This document shows, in pieces, positions 35,646 through 45,902 of a stretch of 64,000 nucleotides of DNA (positions are counted from its first letter, which is position 1; every line of letters begins with the position of its first letter). This DNA is from Macrothele yani. Taxonomy: Eukaryota; Arthropoda; Arachnida; Araneae; Macrothelidae. Where the stretch lies: contig CM077016.1 of the NCBI GenBank assembly GCA_039090855.1, positions 55,477,936 to 55,541,935 of the forward strand. Direction: 5' to 3'. The position numbers and the translations under genes are program-made. A model generated the notes under the pieces. The model had not been told where the DNA came from, ran no database searches, and worked only from the letters and a program-made list of their open reading frames with translations.

Positions 35646-38054
35646 ATGATGGGTACGGCAGCGACATTTTTTAAATTACGACGCAAGATAGGAACCGAGA
35701 TGACTCACCTTGCATTTTTGAATAACTGCAAACAGCTACATGTTACACCTAAGTTTTTAACACTGACAAGATTCGCTATTTCCAAGCAAGACCTATGTGT
35801 ATTGAGGCTGTCAGAGACCAAGAGACTAAATACCGCAATTCGTTTGAAACGAACCTACATAGATTACCTTGCACGTAGGGCTTACTCACTACGTGGACAA
35901 TTCACAAGAACATACCATCCTATTACTGTTGATCACTCGCTGATTATTTTGCATGCTATTATAAAGAGTGAAACTGAATCACAGCACAACCGTCATATGA
36001 CTAAGCTCCGTGGCTTGGTTGCTTCGGAAATCCAATCTCGACCCATTCGTTTTGAAAGATCGAATCAACCAAACGGACATGAGCCCAGAATGTATGTTAA
36101 CTTAAGCTCTACCGAACTTTCTGATGTTCAGAAGAACGCTCTGGAGCGGGGGTTTAAATTTTGCTATCCGAATACTAGACCGAATCTTTTTCAACTTGTG
36201 CCACAAGCTGAAAGTATCATCCGGGCATTGCCTGCAGAACACCAGGACGACGCAAGAACTAAATTTGTTCAATCATTTCGGCACGGGTCCGCCCCGAGTC
36301 AACGAGATTCACACCAAGGCGCTACCACGACATTGAATCAAAGTCAAGCCTACAAAGAAGAGAGGCGTCAACTACGTGAATTACAAAAAAACACTAACTT
36401 GGCTATCATATCCGACGATAAATCGAATAAGATTGTAATCTTGGACCATGATGCATACCACTTAAAGATGCAAGAAACTATTCAAGCAATTCCACATAAA
36501 ATTTTAAGATTTGATTCTGTCGCAACAACCGTTGCGTCTGTCGCAAAGTTGAAGAATCGTGGCCACTTACCTAAAGAAATTTCTGATAGTATGAACCCTC
36601 TTAAGGGCCCCAGAGTACCCGAAATCTTCGGGAAGATCAAGCTCCATAAACAAAATCACCCCCTTCGCCCCTTAGTTTCTTCGTATGCGTCTCCTATCCG
36701 CCCACTTGAAAAAGCCCTTGCAAAATTTCTCTCCTCCATCCTAAATCATTCTCAGTTTTCAATTAACAGCCCTCTACAAGCTATTAATCTTATAAAATCT
36801 TTCAGTTCGCAAGGCAAGCCGTTTATAATGGCATCCTTGGATGTTGTGGCGCTATACCCCAGTATTCCCCTTCAAGAGGCACACAACATCATTTGTCAAA
36901 AATTATATACTCATAATCCACCTCTCCCACCTTTGGAAATAGAGGCTGTCCTTTCAGCTTTAAAGCTCGTTGCATCCAGGTCTTATTTTAAATTCAACAA
37001 TGTTATTTTCCAGCAGAAAGAAGGCGCCACTATGGGCTCACCCCTCTCAGCGACTCTCGCCGAGGCTGTCATGCAAACCCTGGAGAATGAGGTACTTGGC
37101 GTATGTACGCTCAAACCCCTCCTCTACACCCGCTATGTGGATGACGTTCTTGTCTTTTGGCCACATCCGCATTCCGACCTGCTGCATTTTCTCAGTTTGT
37201 TAAACTCCAAATATCGCTCCATAAACCTTACTTTGGAATTGGAAAATAACTTAAAACTCCCGTTCTTAGACTTGCTCATAGAGCGGGACCCCCAAAATTT
37301 CACTTTAAAATACTCAGTGTACCGTAAACCCACATCCCACCCTATTATAGCCCCATACAACTCAGCGCAGCCTTTATATGTTAAGCTGGCTTCCCTGCGC
37401 TACCTGGTACGACGGGCATTTACACATTCGTCATCTGTACGCCTTCGGCGCATTGAACTTCAACGAATTTTTGTCATTGCTAGCGAGTTCGGGTACCCGA
37501 AAGACCTGGTACACACCATTCTCCACAGGCATCGACGACTTGCGTTTACCGCATTAGAAAAAACCCGCACCCTTGCCAGGTACGTAGGCTCCATGAGCTA
37601 TTTTCCAGGCTGCACCAGCGTTCTAAAACATGCATGTGCCAAGTTTAATATAAACTTTGGTTTACAAACACGCAGTTTATACACTCTAATTAAACGTGAC
37701 AGGGATCCCGTTGAAACCAAACACAGGTACGGAGTCTACCTTATTCCCCTGAGAGCGTTAAACCCCAGTGAAATAGATCAAGTGTACATAGGCTCCACCC
37801 TACGTAATTTAAAAACCCGTTTGCTTGAACACTCACGCGATGTCAGAACAGGCTCACATTCGACTGCCCTAGCCCGATTGGTAGCTAGCGGCACAGATAG
37901 ACCATTATGGGATGAATGCAAAATCCTCATTACACACAGCACGAAAAGCATGACCCTCTTTGCAGAAAGCTTATATATTCACCATTATAGAGGTATTTGC
38001 TGTAATGACGATGTACCTTCTTTCCTCCCACGAACATGGACTGCTCTACTTTAA
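35646..38054 (+). CDS. Penelope-like reverse transcriptase with C-terminal GIY-YIG endonuclease, intact 802 codons
   Basis: The uninterrupted ORF carries RT blocks in order: NLAIISDDKSNKIVIL (about 250), FGKIKLHKQNHPLRPLVSS (about 320), MASLDVVALYPSIP (about 398), EGATMGSPLSATLAEAVM (about 460) and the catalytic RYVDDVLVFW (about 496). The C-terminus has the GIY-YIG pair GVYLI and QVYIGSTLRNLKTRLLEHSR (about 700-730) with Arg and His of the nuclease core, ending near ESLYIHHYRG. The enzyme would nick DNA and prime reverse transcription. The start used is the first ATG giving the full frame; an N-terminal extension is not seen. It is the only long undamaged ORF in the window, so this copy could be active. 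Confidence 0.93.
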   Translation: MMGTAATFFKLRRKIGTEMTHLAFLNNCKQLHVTPKFLTLTRFAISKQDLCVLRLSETKRLNTAIRLKRTYIDYLARRAYSLRGQFTRTYHPITVDHSLIILHAIIKSETESQHNRHMTKLRGLVASEIQSRPIRFERSNQPNGHEPRMYVNLSSTELSDVQKNALERGFKFCYPNTRPNLFQLVPQAESIIRALPAEHQDDARTKFVQSFRHGSAPSQRDSHQGATTTLNQSQAYKEERRQLRELQKNTNLAIISDDKSNKIVILDHDAYHLKMQETIQAIPHKILRFDSVATTVASVAKLKNRGHLPKEISDSMNPLKGPRVPEIFGKIKLHKQNHPLRPLVSSYASPIRPLEKALAKFLSSILNHSQFSINSPLQAINLIKSFSSQGKPFIMASLDVVALYPSIPLQEAHNIICQKLYTHNPPLPPLEIEAVLSALKLVASRSYFKFNNVIFQQKEGATMGSPLSATLAEAVMQTLENEVLGVCTLKPLLYTRYVDDVLVFWPHPHSDLLHFLSLLNSKYRSINLTLELENNLKLPFLDLLIERDPQNFTLKYSVYRKPTSHPIIAPYNSAQPLYVKLASLRYLVRRAFTHSSSVRLRRIELQRIFVIASEFGYPKDLVHTILHRHRRLAFTALEKTRTLARYVGSMSYFPGCTSVLKHACAKFNINFGLQTRSLYTLIKRDRDPVETKHRYGVYLIPLRALNPSEIDQVYIGSTLRNLKTRLLEHSRDVRTGSHSTALARLVASGTDRPLWDECKILITHSTKSMTLFAESLYIHHYRGICCNDDVPSFLPRTWTALL

Positions 38055-38274
38055 CATTGCGGAAATAATCATTACAGCTGAATTATTAATACTTGTGTAG
38101 CATCATTTTTACTTTCTTCGTTTGCAGTACTGTTACCTGTCTCTCTATGTCTCTCTCTCTGTGTTCACAACAACTTTCGTGAGCATGCGCTTTACCCATT
38201 GTTTGGGTCATCAAAAATCCCTATATATTGCGTGTCGACGTACCTTGATGTCATTAGGTGAGTTACCTGATGAA

Positions 38275-38310
38275 GATCACTAGTGTGATCGAAAGATCTA
38301 GTGTTTTAAT
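38275..38310 (+). ncRNA. Hammerhead-ribozyme-like core in the downstream pLTR
   Basis: Second copy of the same motif: CTGATGA at 38277-38283, stem-loop, GAAA at 38291-38294. The core is unchanged between copies. Upstream TGTGTTAC in the first copy reads TGAGTTAC here. Confidence 0.45.
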
Positions 38311-38449
38311 CAATCATTTGTTTTAACTTGTAAATACAGTTTTTAATTTGATTAAATGTAGAAGTGATCATTTCGTCAAAGGTGGTTAATGAGCAAGTTG
38401 CATATCGTGTTATGTATGACGAATGTCTACTTCCATATGAGTATGATTT

Positions 38450-38650
38450 TTATTTATTACCAAGAAAAAAAAGCCGGGAAAGTTGCAAAGCTGAAACGGA
38501 TATTTCTTCCCCTTCATGAACAAAAACATTCCGCTTAAGGTCAAACAGCAGGAGCACGTCTCCACGCACTACCTTTGGAATGTCCCGATGGAATGCCTTC
38601 TTTTCATTTGGCACATCGCCATAAATCACCACCCGCAGCTCACTGAACTG
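38450..38650 (-). CDS. Unrecognised short open segment, possibly an exon remnant
   Basis: On the minus strand a frame of about 66 codons includes VVIYGDVPNEKKAFHRDIPK and GDVLLLFDLKRN. It has the look of real protein (mixed hydrophobic and charged, no simple repeats). It follows an AG that could be a splice acceptor and has no ATG. It lies inside the 33.4-40.0 kb element beside the Penelope insertion. I cannot name a family. Confidence 0.2.
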   Translation of the reverse strand, partial: QFSELRVVIYGDVPNEKKAFHRDIPKVVRGDVLLLFDLKRNVFVHEGEEISVSALQLSRLFFLGNK

Positions 38651-39982
38651 TCAAGTTGCACCCTTCCTCCTTCACCCTAACTATACGAGAAAACGTGTAA
38701 AAAACAAAAAAAAAAAAAGCTCCCCGATTTTCGACAATATGACCAAATTTACGTCATGATGTTGCAATTTACTAAAATATGTTTATCTGCCGAATTTCGC
38801 CTAAACCCATAGAAAACTTTTTAATTTTATTTTTTTTTTATTATTAAAACAGTAACTCAACGTCTGAACAAAAATGTATGTTTGTAATTCAAATAGGGTC
38901 CATATCATCACAGAAAAAAATTTAAGGATCACTCTGTTTAAATAAACCATGGCATCTAAAAAAAATAATTCACTTGCTTTTTCCCTTAATTTAGAATTAC
39001 TGTTTCTTTTTTTTCAATCGGATTATGCAACAGAAGATTTTTTAATTTTTGCATCTACTAAAGTTTCTAACCGAATTTGGCGAAATTTGCACTAGAACTT
39101 TATTGTGATGTATCTTAACCACTGTAAAAATTTTACTGCGTTATTTTCAAAATTTGCTAAAATGGATTTCTGAAAATTTTCTCCTAGTCCCATTGAGCAG
39201 TGGAAGTGATAAACAGGTGTTTGCTTTCTTCCCAACCAAGGGCTTTGGATCAGCGCTTCCAGCTGTCAATCAACCGTTGCTATGGTAACACCCTTTCTGC
39301 TGGAGGCTCACTCTTCTCCTCATACTTGTGCATAATAAAAATTTCCAATGCTAACTTTCTAAGTTTTAAACCGATTCAATTGGAATTTTGGGAGTAATAA
39401 TCCAATTATAGTGAATGTAAAAATTTCAGCCACTTTCGTGAAAAATTTGCAAAGATAGTTTTCTTATTTTTTATCATAAGTAGCAGAAGTCTCTTGAGGG
39501 GAGGGCTGGCAATGCACATAAACAAGGACCAGATGAATGTGTTGTTCAGGCATACTCCTCACTGGTGGATGCCGGTTGACTTGGTACATACGCGACCCCC
39601 CCCCCCTGCAAATGCTAAATGTCTCTTCTTTCCCCTTAAGTTTGTTGGACGGACATCAAGCTCCCCTTCCTAACAGAGCTACTAGAAATCATCAAATTTT
39701 ATTGCACTGGAAGTAGCGCTTCCCCCCCCCCAGCCAAATTAGGATTTGGTACACGTCTGAAACATTCTTTGAGAACAGAGGAGAGGAACTTTAAAAAATG
39801 AAGGGGTAACGGTAACACGATTTCCTAAAAGGGCGTTTTTTAAGCACTAATTTTAAATTTCAAGGCTTTTCAAGACATTAAAAAAAACACCGTTTTTCCA
39901 GGATATTCCAGGCCTTGAAAACGTAATCATGATTTTCCAGGACTTTCCAGGTTTTCAAGCACGCGTGCGCACCCTGATTCTT

Positions 39983-40599
39983 AGACTATCACACCACTTC
40001 AAGCTCAGAATTCAGCCTGCTCACAGAAAAAAATTCAAAGACCTTTCACCTTACCTTGATGTGATGTGATTTTCTGCTTTCAATAATTTTAAAATTAAAA
40101 TATATATATGCATTATTGGCATTGCACAAACATTTAAATATTCTTACCAGGCACTGAAAATCATGTTTATGTATTGTTGCACAATCTTTCCTGTACCAAC
40201 AATAAATCCAAATGCTGTCATATTCTTAGTATATCAAAAATTTATGATATCTTCAAATCACATTCTGGTTAATTGGGACACATCAGGACTAGACAGACCA
40301 CTTTGGCCCAATTAAGCTGCAGCCCCAGTTATACAAAGCTTTTTCTCAAAGAGCTAATTTGGGATGTTCAAGAATTGTCCCAAATAAATGGCTGCCCTGA
40401 TTAATCAGAATCTACTGTACTGCCATGAAGTGCATTCATAGAACAAAAATCTTCCTGATGGCCTGAAACTCAGAGTGTACTGTGGCTGAAATATTATAAT
40501 TCCAAAGAATCTACAATAAAACAAAACTTATTTTTGCCCCATAAAAAATTGTCTTCTGACTGAAATTTTTTTTTAGAAAGGATTCACACTCAAAGCTAT
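39983..40599. other. Unassigned AT-rich DNA
   Basis: No supported coding region, repeat terminus or RNA gene seen. Confidence 0.4.
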
Positions 40600-40788
40600 T
40601 TTTTAGTGACCACCATGAGCAACTTACAAGCAGTTGTCTGTCTATTGATTTAGGAACACTGTTTCCCACAGAAGGGAGAGAGCTGGTGCCATAAAACAAA
40701 CACACCGCCTCATTCGGACTCAAACCTGGGCTCATATTGGATGAACAGTAAAAAAGACTGCTTAGACCACTGAGCCAGCAAACTGGGA
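40600..40788 (-). mobile_element. tRNA-derived SINE, diverged copy
   Basis: Read on the minus strand it has an A box TGGCTCAGTGGTCTAAGC and a B box GGTTTGAGTCC. The body TGTGTTTGTTTTATGGCACC...CTCTCTCC and ACAACTGCTTGTAAGTTGCT also occurs, diverged, in the SINE at 42841-43085. Confidence 0.65.
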
Positions 40789-42502
40789 GATTAAAGAAGT
40801 TAATTAGGAAATTGGAGGTCTTCTAGGAAAACATACACTTCTTGGAAGCCATGTGTTCATTTTTACACTTGTGGAAGCATTTAAACAACATGTGGGTAAG
40901 CTGAACTTTTAAACTACACAAAACTGCAATATTTCAGAAAAACGCCATGAATTTGTGTTTTGAAATGACAGTTTCCTTCATTTATTTGTCTTTTATTTTA
41001 AGACTTAGAGACCTGACAAGATAGACATTTTTTTCTTTTTTTGGAGATATAATGAAGCAGCAAGAAGTAATTAACTGTAACCCTATCATGCATCAGTTTG
41101 AGGTGAAACAAAAAACCTGGAAACTCTGAGATCAGTGCCATTATATATTGTATATAATGCCCATTATCTATTAAACATACGTAAATTAGCTACACAACAA
41201 ATAGCCACTGGAGCCCCACTACATTTTAACTTCACACCTCTTTTGGTACCAAAATCAGTATGTTAGAAAACAGTCAAAAAAGGGGGGGCATTTTTCAAGA
41301 TGAATTATGCACTTCGAATTATTTAGGCAGTCTATGGAGATCACTTCAACTCTGGAAATCTTATAGCAGTTTTCATTCAATTCTGAATGCAATTTGATGC
41401 ATTTACTGAATTTGATACAGATGCAGCTGCCAAAATGATCAAAAAGCCTTTTCTTTCACAATGCATTATCAGAAGGAAAGTAATGCAGTGTTTTCTCCAT
41501 CAAACACTGTAATTTCCAAGCAAACAGAACTTGAAGGCACTTTTAATTAACAGTTTGCTGCATTTTCAGAATTGACATAACTGAGGATTCTCAAATTCTT
41601 CTAAAACTTTAAAATCTGGTTTTAAAATGTGACAAGAACCTGGAATTCTGGCCTACACCCGGAGGACAAACAGGTATGACCAGTAAACCTCTTCACATGA
41701 CCCACAGCTTTACAGTGCTAACGTAAAGGTGTTTTATAAATCCATTATAACCAATAAATCAACTTGGCATACAAGAAATTGTACATGTACTTTGGTTTCA
41801 CTGGTAGAAAACAAGGCAGTTAGAAAACATGATAAACATGAATACCATTAATGTACATTATTCTGGAATGCAGGCCATTTCAAAAGCATGGAAAGGGTAC
41901 ATGTGCACACTAATGGCTGCAGCTGACATAAGTGGATGGATAGCTCATTTACTAAAATGATGTTGATTACACAGAAGTGATTAATTAGAAATTTCAAAGT
42001 TTTATTTACTTATCCATTCAGAAAGTCCTGTTTATTAGCTATACTCAAAGGGTTTGTTAACTTTTGAGTGTTTTGTTTAGATAAATTTACTTACTTTTTC
42101 TTCTATGAAATGTCTGCAAGAAACTAAACTCAAAACAGAAATGAATTCTTCATCTAAACAACTTACAAATAAACTTATCCATTTATTTACTGATACACTA
42201 TCTGCTCATCCATATTTGTTCCACACTGAAATGGAATCTTGTGCATTGTTTAAAAAGATCCTTCACTAGCAGGCACCCACTCTGGTAGGTCTGAATACAT
42301 ATAAATATGCTGACATATGTTTGTAGCAATCTCAGTATCAGAAAAGGTTGGTAATGGTTTGGCTAGATATGGAGCAATGCTTTACTCAAAGTAATTTCTT
42401 CATTGATCTCACTATGGACAGCTGAATGAATTTATGGGCAAATATCTGATTTTATTACAAAAACAAGGGGGCAGCTACAACAGAACAGTATGCCCAAATG
42501 GA

Positions 42503-42503
<1 letters not shown>
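40789..42503. other. Unassigned AT-rich DNA
   Basis: No domain-bearing frame or repeat boundary is visible. It could be intronic or intergenic host sequence. Confidence 0.4.

Positions 42504-42535
<32 letters not shown>
42504..42535. repeat. (AAT)n microsatellite
   Basis: About ten uninterrupted TAA/AAT units. Confidence 0.95.
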
Positions 42536-42536
<1 letters not shown>

Positions 42537-42643
42537 GTGCAGCATTTTTTTACATAACAATCCTAATGTATAATGTACTGAAGCCCTTCTCCTGCATGCA
42601 CTTTATTAAGTCGTCGTAGCAACAACCGAGAAATAAATGTTTG

Positions 42644-42806
42644 TGACGTCATGCTTAGCTTTTCGTGTAGGTGACATCACCTACACGCGCTGTCCACGTG
42701 TATATCACTTTGTTTTGTTTTCATAGCAACAAAGAACACAGCTGCTGGTGTGACGTCATCTAATCCAAATCATTCTCATATGACGTCAGAGATGCGTTAC
42801 GTCACA
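42644..42806. promoter_or_regulatory. Cluster of CRE-type TGACGTCA sites with a palindrome and E-box
   Basis: TGACGTCA occurs at 42644, 42751 and 42781, and TTACGTCA near 42799. GTGTAGGTGA-CA-TCACCTACAC (42665-42686) is an inverted repeat with 10-bp arms. CACGTG lies near 42694. Four CRE-like octamers in 160 bp is far more than chance in AT-rich DNA. No gene is visible next to it, so a promoter role is inference. Confidence 0.4.
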
Positions 42807-42840
42807 CGGTCAACTCTTTAGAAATACGAAAACTTTACAT

Positions 42841-43085
42841 CGTCGCCCTGGTGGCGCAGCGGTTTAAGTGATGGCCTCTGATCATTCGTCCGGGGGGGGG
42901 GGGGGGGTCCGGGTTTGAATCCCAGTAAGGCCTGGATGTTGTGTTTGTCTTATGGCACTGACTCTCTCCTTTCCCTGGAACCAGTGGCCCTAAATTTGGG
43001 ACGGTCGACTGCTTATAGCCCATTGAGTTGCTCACAGTAATCGTTAAACCTCCAATAAAAAAAAATATAAAAAAATAAAAAAAAA
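42841..43085 (+). mobile_element. tRNA-derived SINE with 7-bp target duplication
   Basis: A box TGGCGCAGCGGTTTAAG and B box GGGTTTGAATCCC mark a pol III promoter from a tRNA. The body continues through TGTGTTTGTCTTATGGCACT to an A-rich tail. TTTACAT flanks it (42834-42840, 43086-43092). A G15 run lies between the boxes. It shares its body with the 40.6-kb copy. Confidence 0.8.
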
Positions 43086-43092
43086 TTTACAT

Positions 43093-45448
43093 AAAAATTT
43101 TTGGTTCTCTACCTGAGCTGGTTTTTAGCCATCTGAAAGTGGCAACGTCAAAAGTACGACGATCTGACGACGTCGAGATAAAAATAGTTCACGGAAAAGA
43201 ACGGGAAATCAATACAGGGTTCAGTCAGTGTATATGAAAAATGTTGTGTACAAGTGTTGACGAAATTCCATAACCAACTGCTCAGGAAATTTTCAGAAAG
43301 CTATGAGCCAATGTCGCCATCTATTGATGTGGAACTCAAATTTAAGATACAGAATTATTGCCATAAATAAATGTCAATAATTTCTGTATCATAAATTTTA
43401 TTTTTTCCCCCCGTCATTACTGATAGGCTTTCATCTTAGATTCACTGAACAGAATGCTGCACTTTTCTTTCACTCTTAATCAACAAAAAGCATGAAAAAA
43501 AAATCCTATGCCAAAAAACAATACAAAAATTTTTAACACAATTTGTAAATGGATGGAAAAACTGGCCATGTCATGAAACATGCAACACACCACCATCAAA
43601 AACAACAATGAAAGAAACAATACACAACAACAACACATACATATTTCCACACAAAGAATTACATTTAACTTACTGCCTGCAGGAACGTATTCAGAACTTT
43701 AAGGGTACTCTCCAGAGACCTAAAAGAAATAAGAAATTATCACATATTTCAGAAGCTTGACAGTTATTTTAAATATAAATTGTGTTTAAATTTTATGAAT
43801 TGGATGCAATACATTCAACAGCGTGCATCAAATGTCAACATTTGCTTTACTCTGTTTTAGGAGAATCTTGAAGATTTATGATTAATTATAAATTAATTGT
43901 TAATACAATTTTTGAATCATTAGATTGTAGCAAAATAGTTTTTCTGAATTAGGCTTCATTGGCTAAGTGGGTTTTCAGCAAATTGCTGTCAAAATGAATT
44001 AGGGACGTCTCTTTCAAGTAATAAAATAGTAACCAGCAATAAATTAACATGAAGTACTGTAGTACATCATAAAGTGTTTTGTCTGCATGTCATAAAATGT
44101 ATAAATCAACATTTTCAAAATCAGGGCTCACCTTTAACCTAATCTGTTTTAGACTAGATTAAAGCAAGTTGGAACTAGTGAATTCTCATACTAGTTAATT
44201 TGAGATTAAATGGGCAAAAAAAAAAAAAAAACTTATTCCTGGTTTCAATCAGCTGTTTGTAACTGGCATATATTTTTTGATGCATCCAGTGTTGAGAAAC
44301 ATTTTCTCCAAAGTAAGAGCATGTTAAAAATAATGCCATCCATTATTCAGAAAAACTATTCATAGCATAAGAACAAATGGTGGTATCTATAAGTATGTCT
44401 TTCTTCAATAAACATATACACCTCATATGTTACCATAGAATCTACTGTATATTGTATTTCTCATTTGTGCAACTTAGTTGATATAAATAATGAATTTTAG
44501 TGAGTGTATAAAGTGTTCTGTTCATGGTGGTAGTTTGTGTTAAGCGATGACAAAAAAAAAAAAGAATTCATTGTAGAAGAAATAAACACCTAGCCCTGGT
44601 ACAGAGAGGGTTCCATACACATTTAGAGAAAATAAATTCCAGGACTTTTCCAGGAGTTCATCAAAAAATTCCAGGAGCTTAAAATTTTGCTAGAATCATA
44701 GTACTTTAAATATATTGTTGTTCAAATTTTGCCAATTTACGATGAACATACTTTTTACGTCGCCACGATAGTGTAACTTAATTGACATTAAACGTTCGTC
44801 ATTACTGTTTCACACGTTATACAAGTTCTGCAATCGGGAGATTATTAAATGATGCTAGATACGTATGTATGGGGCATAGTATCGGCAATTGAAATCAAGA
44901 AACAAACTATATATGTACTTACAATATTCGTAGTGGCTATCGGGGCTTCATATGTATGTCTTCAAAGAATGTGAACTTTTTTCAATTATGAAGTTTAGAA
45001 TAAAATTCATGATATTGTAAAATCTGCACCAGATAAAATTAAACAAAACGAATTTTTACAATGAAGGTAAAAAATTCCTTTAATAATAATGAAATATGAA
45101 ACTGAATTAAAACCTTGTCGAATTTAAAAAAAAAAACGAACTATAAACCCGAAGAGGGAATCATCTTGACTGTGAAGCACCACGATAACGACGAAACATA
45201 AAAATGAGTTATAATTTTGCCGAAATTTTAAAAAACGAACAGTCTTGAAAAAGAAATAATCATCTTGATTGCAAAGCATACAGAAATAAATCTCTACTGT
45301 GAAGCACCAAACTAGTTTCTGCTAATATTCATAGCTATCATCAGTGGTAGGTGCACAGACATTGTAATTACCGCACTCACTCGCTCAGGTATGCTGCTCA
45401 ACCCGAATGCATGTTCAACCCTGTCATGTAGAAATATTGCGCATCATG
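43093..45448. other. Unassigned DNA with one orphan transposon end
   Basis: No gene is supported. At about 44609-44690 AGGGTTCCATACAC is followed by TTCCAGGACTTTTCCAGG, resembling the left end of the 33.4-40.0 kb element. No partner end was found, so it is an orphan end or the element is truncated. Confidence 0.4.
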
Positions 45449-45902
45449 TAGTGTTCTCCCTAGAGCCTTTTTACTGGGCGGCCCGCCCATCTAATTTTTC
45501 TGCCGCCCAGCTGCGGATGCAATTATGGGAAGAGGGAAAAGTCCCCAGCAACACTCAGCGTTTTTTGTTTGTTTTTTCCACCTCATGGATAGTGGCTGTT
45601 AGCGCTACTTTTCTTCCTCTGCTGTTCAAGAACCAAATGTAAGAAGACAAAGTGTAGCTTACTCCCTTCCCAAATGCAGAAAAACAAAGCCGGAGGGAAA
45701 AGTGGGTGCTGTCAATGCGCGGGGTGGGGGAGATAAACTAGGTGCGGGAAGTTCCTCTCCCGCGTGAAAGACAGGAGATTATCATCATCATCCCCCCCCT
45801 TTTTACGGTCCCATTTGTTCAAGCCTGCGTGACTCGAAAAGCAGATAGTGAAAATCAGGGTATGCATATGGTCATGTGATCGGTCGCTGCTGTTCACGTG
45901 CA

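Larger units (their letters stand above)
34841..38442 (+). mobile_element. Penelope-like retroelement with tandem partial copy (pLTR arrangement)
   Basis: A partial copy (from 34852) precedes a full one, so a direct repeat of about 680 bp (34852-35537 and 37768-38444) brackets the main ORF. This is the pseudo-LTR layout known for Penelope-like elements. ATGATTTTTATT lies just left (34829-34840) and just right (38443-38454), a 12-bp target duplication. The two repeats differ only slightly, mainly in a CT run and a few bases, so the insertion looks young. Confidence 0.88.
33364..39976. mobile_element. CAGGGTTCGTAC element with 6-bp target duplication, hosting a Penelope-like element
   Basis: Left end CAGGGTTCGTACAC, right end GCGTGCGCACCCTG, with ATTCTT on both sides (33358-33363, 39977-39982). 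TTTCCAGGACTTTCCAGG-type motifs occur close to both ends in the same orientation. Removing the Penelope-like insertion (34841-38442) leaves about 3.0 kb with no recognisable transposase. The element is probably a non-autonomous or decayed relative of 1503-6600. Confidence 0.75.

Noticed and set aside
42841..42930. Functional tRNA gene
   Set aside because: A and B boxes are present, but there is no full cloverleaf and a G15 run replaces the anticodon arm. A SINE with target duplication explains it.
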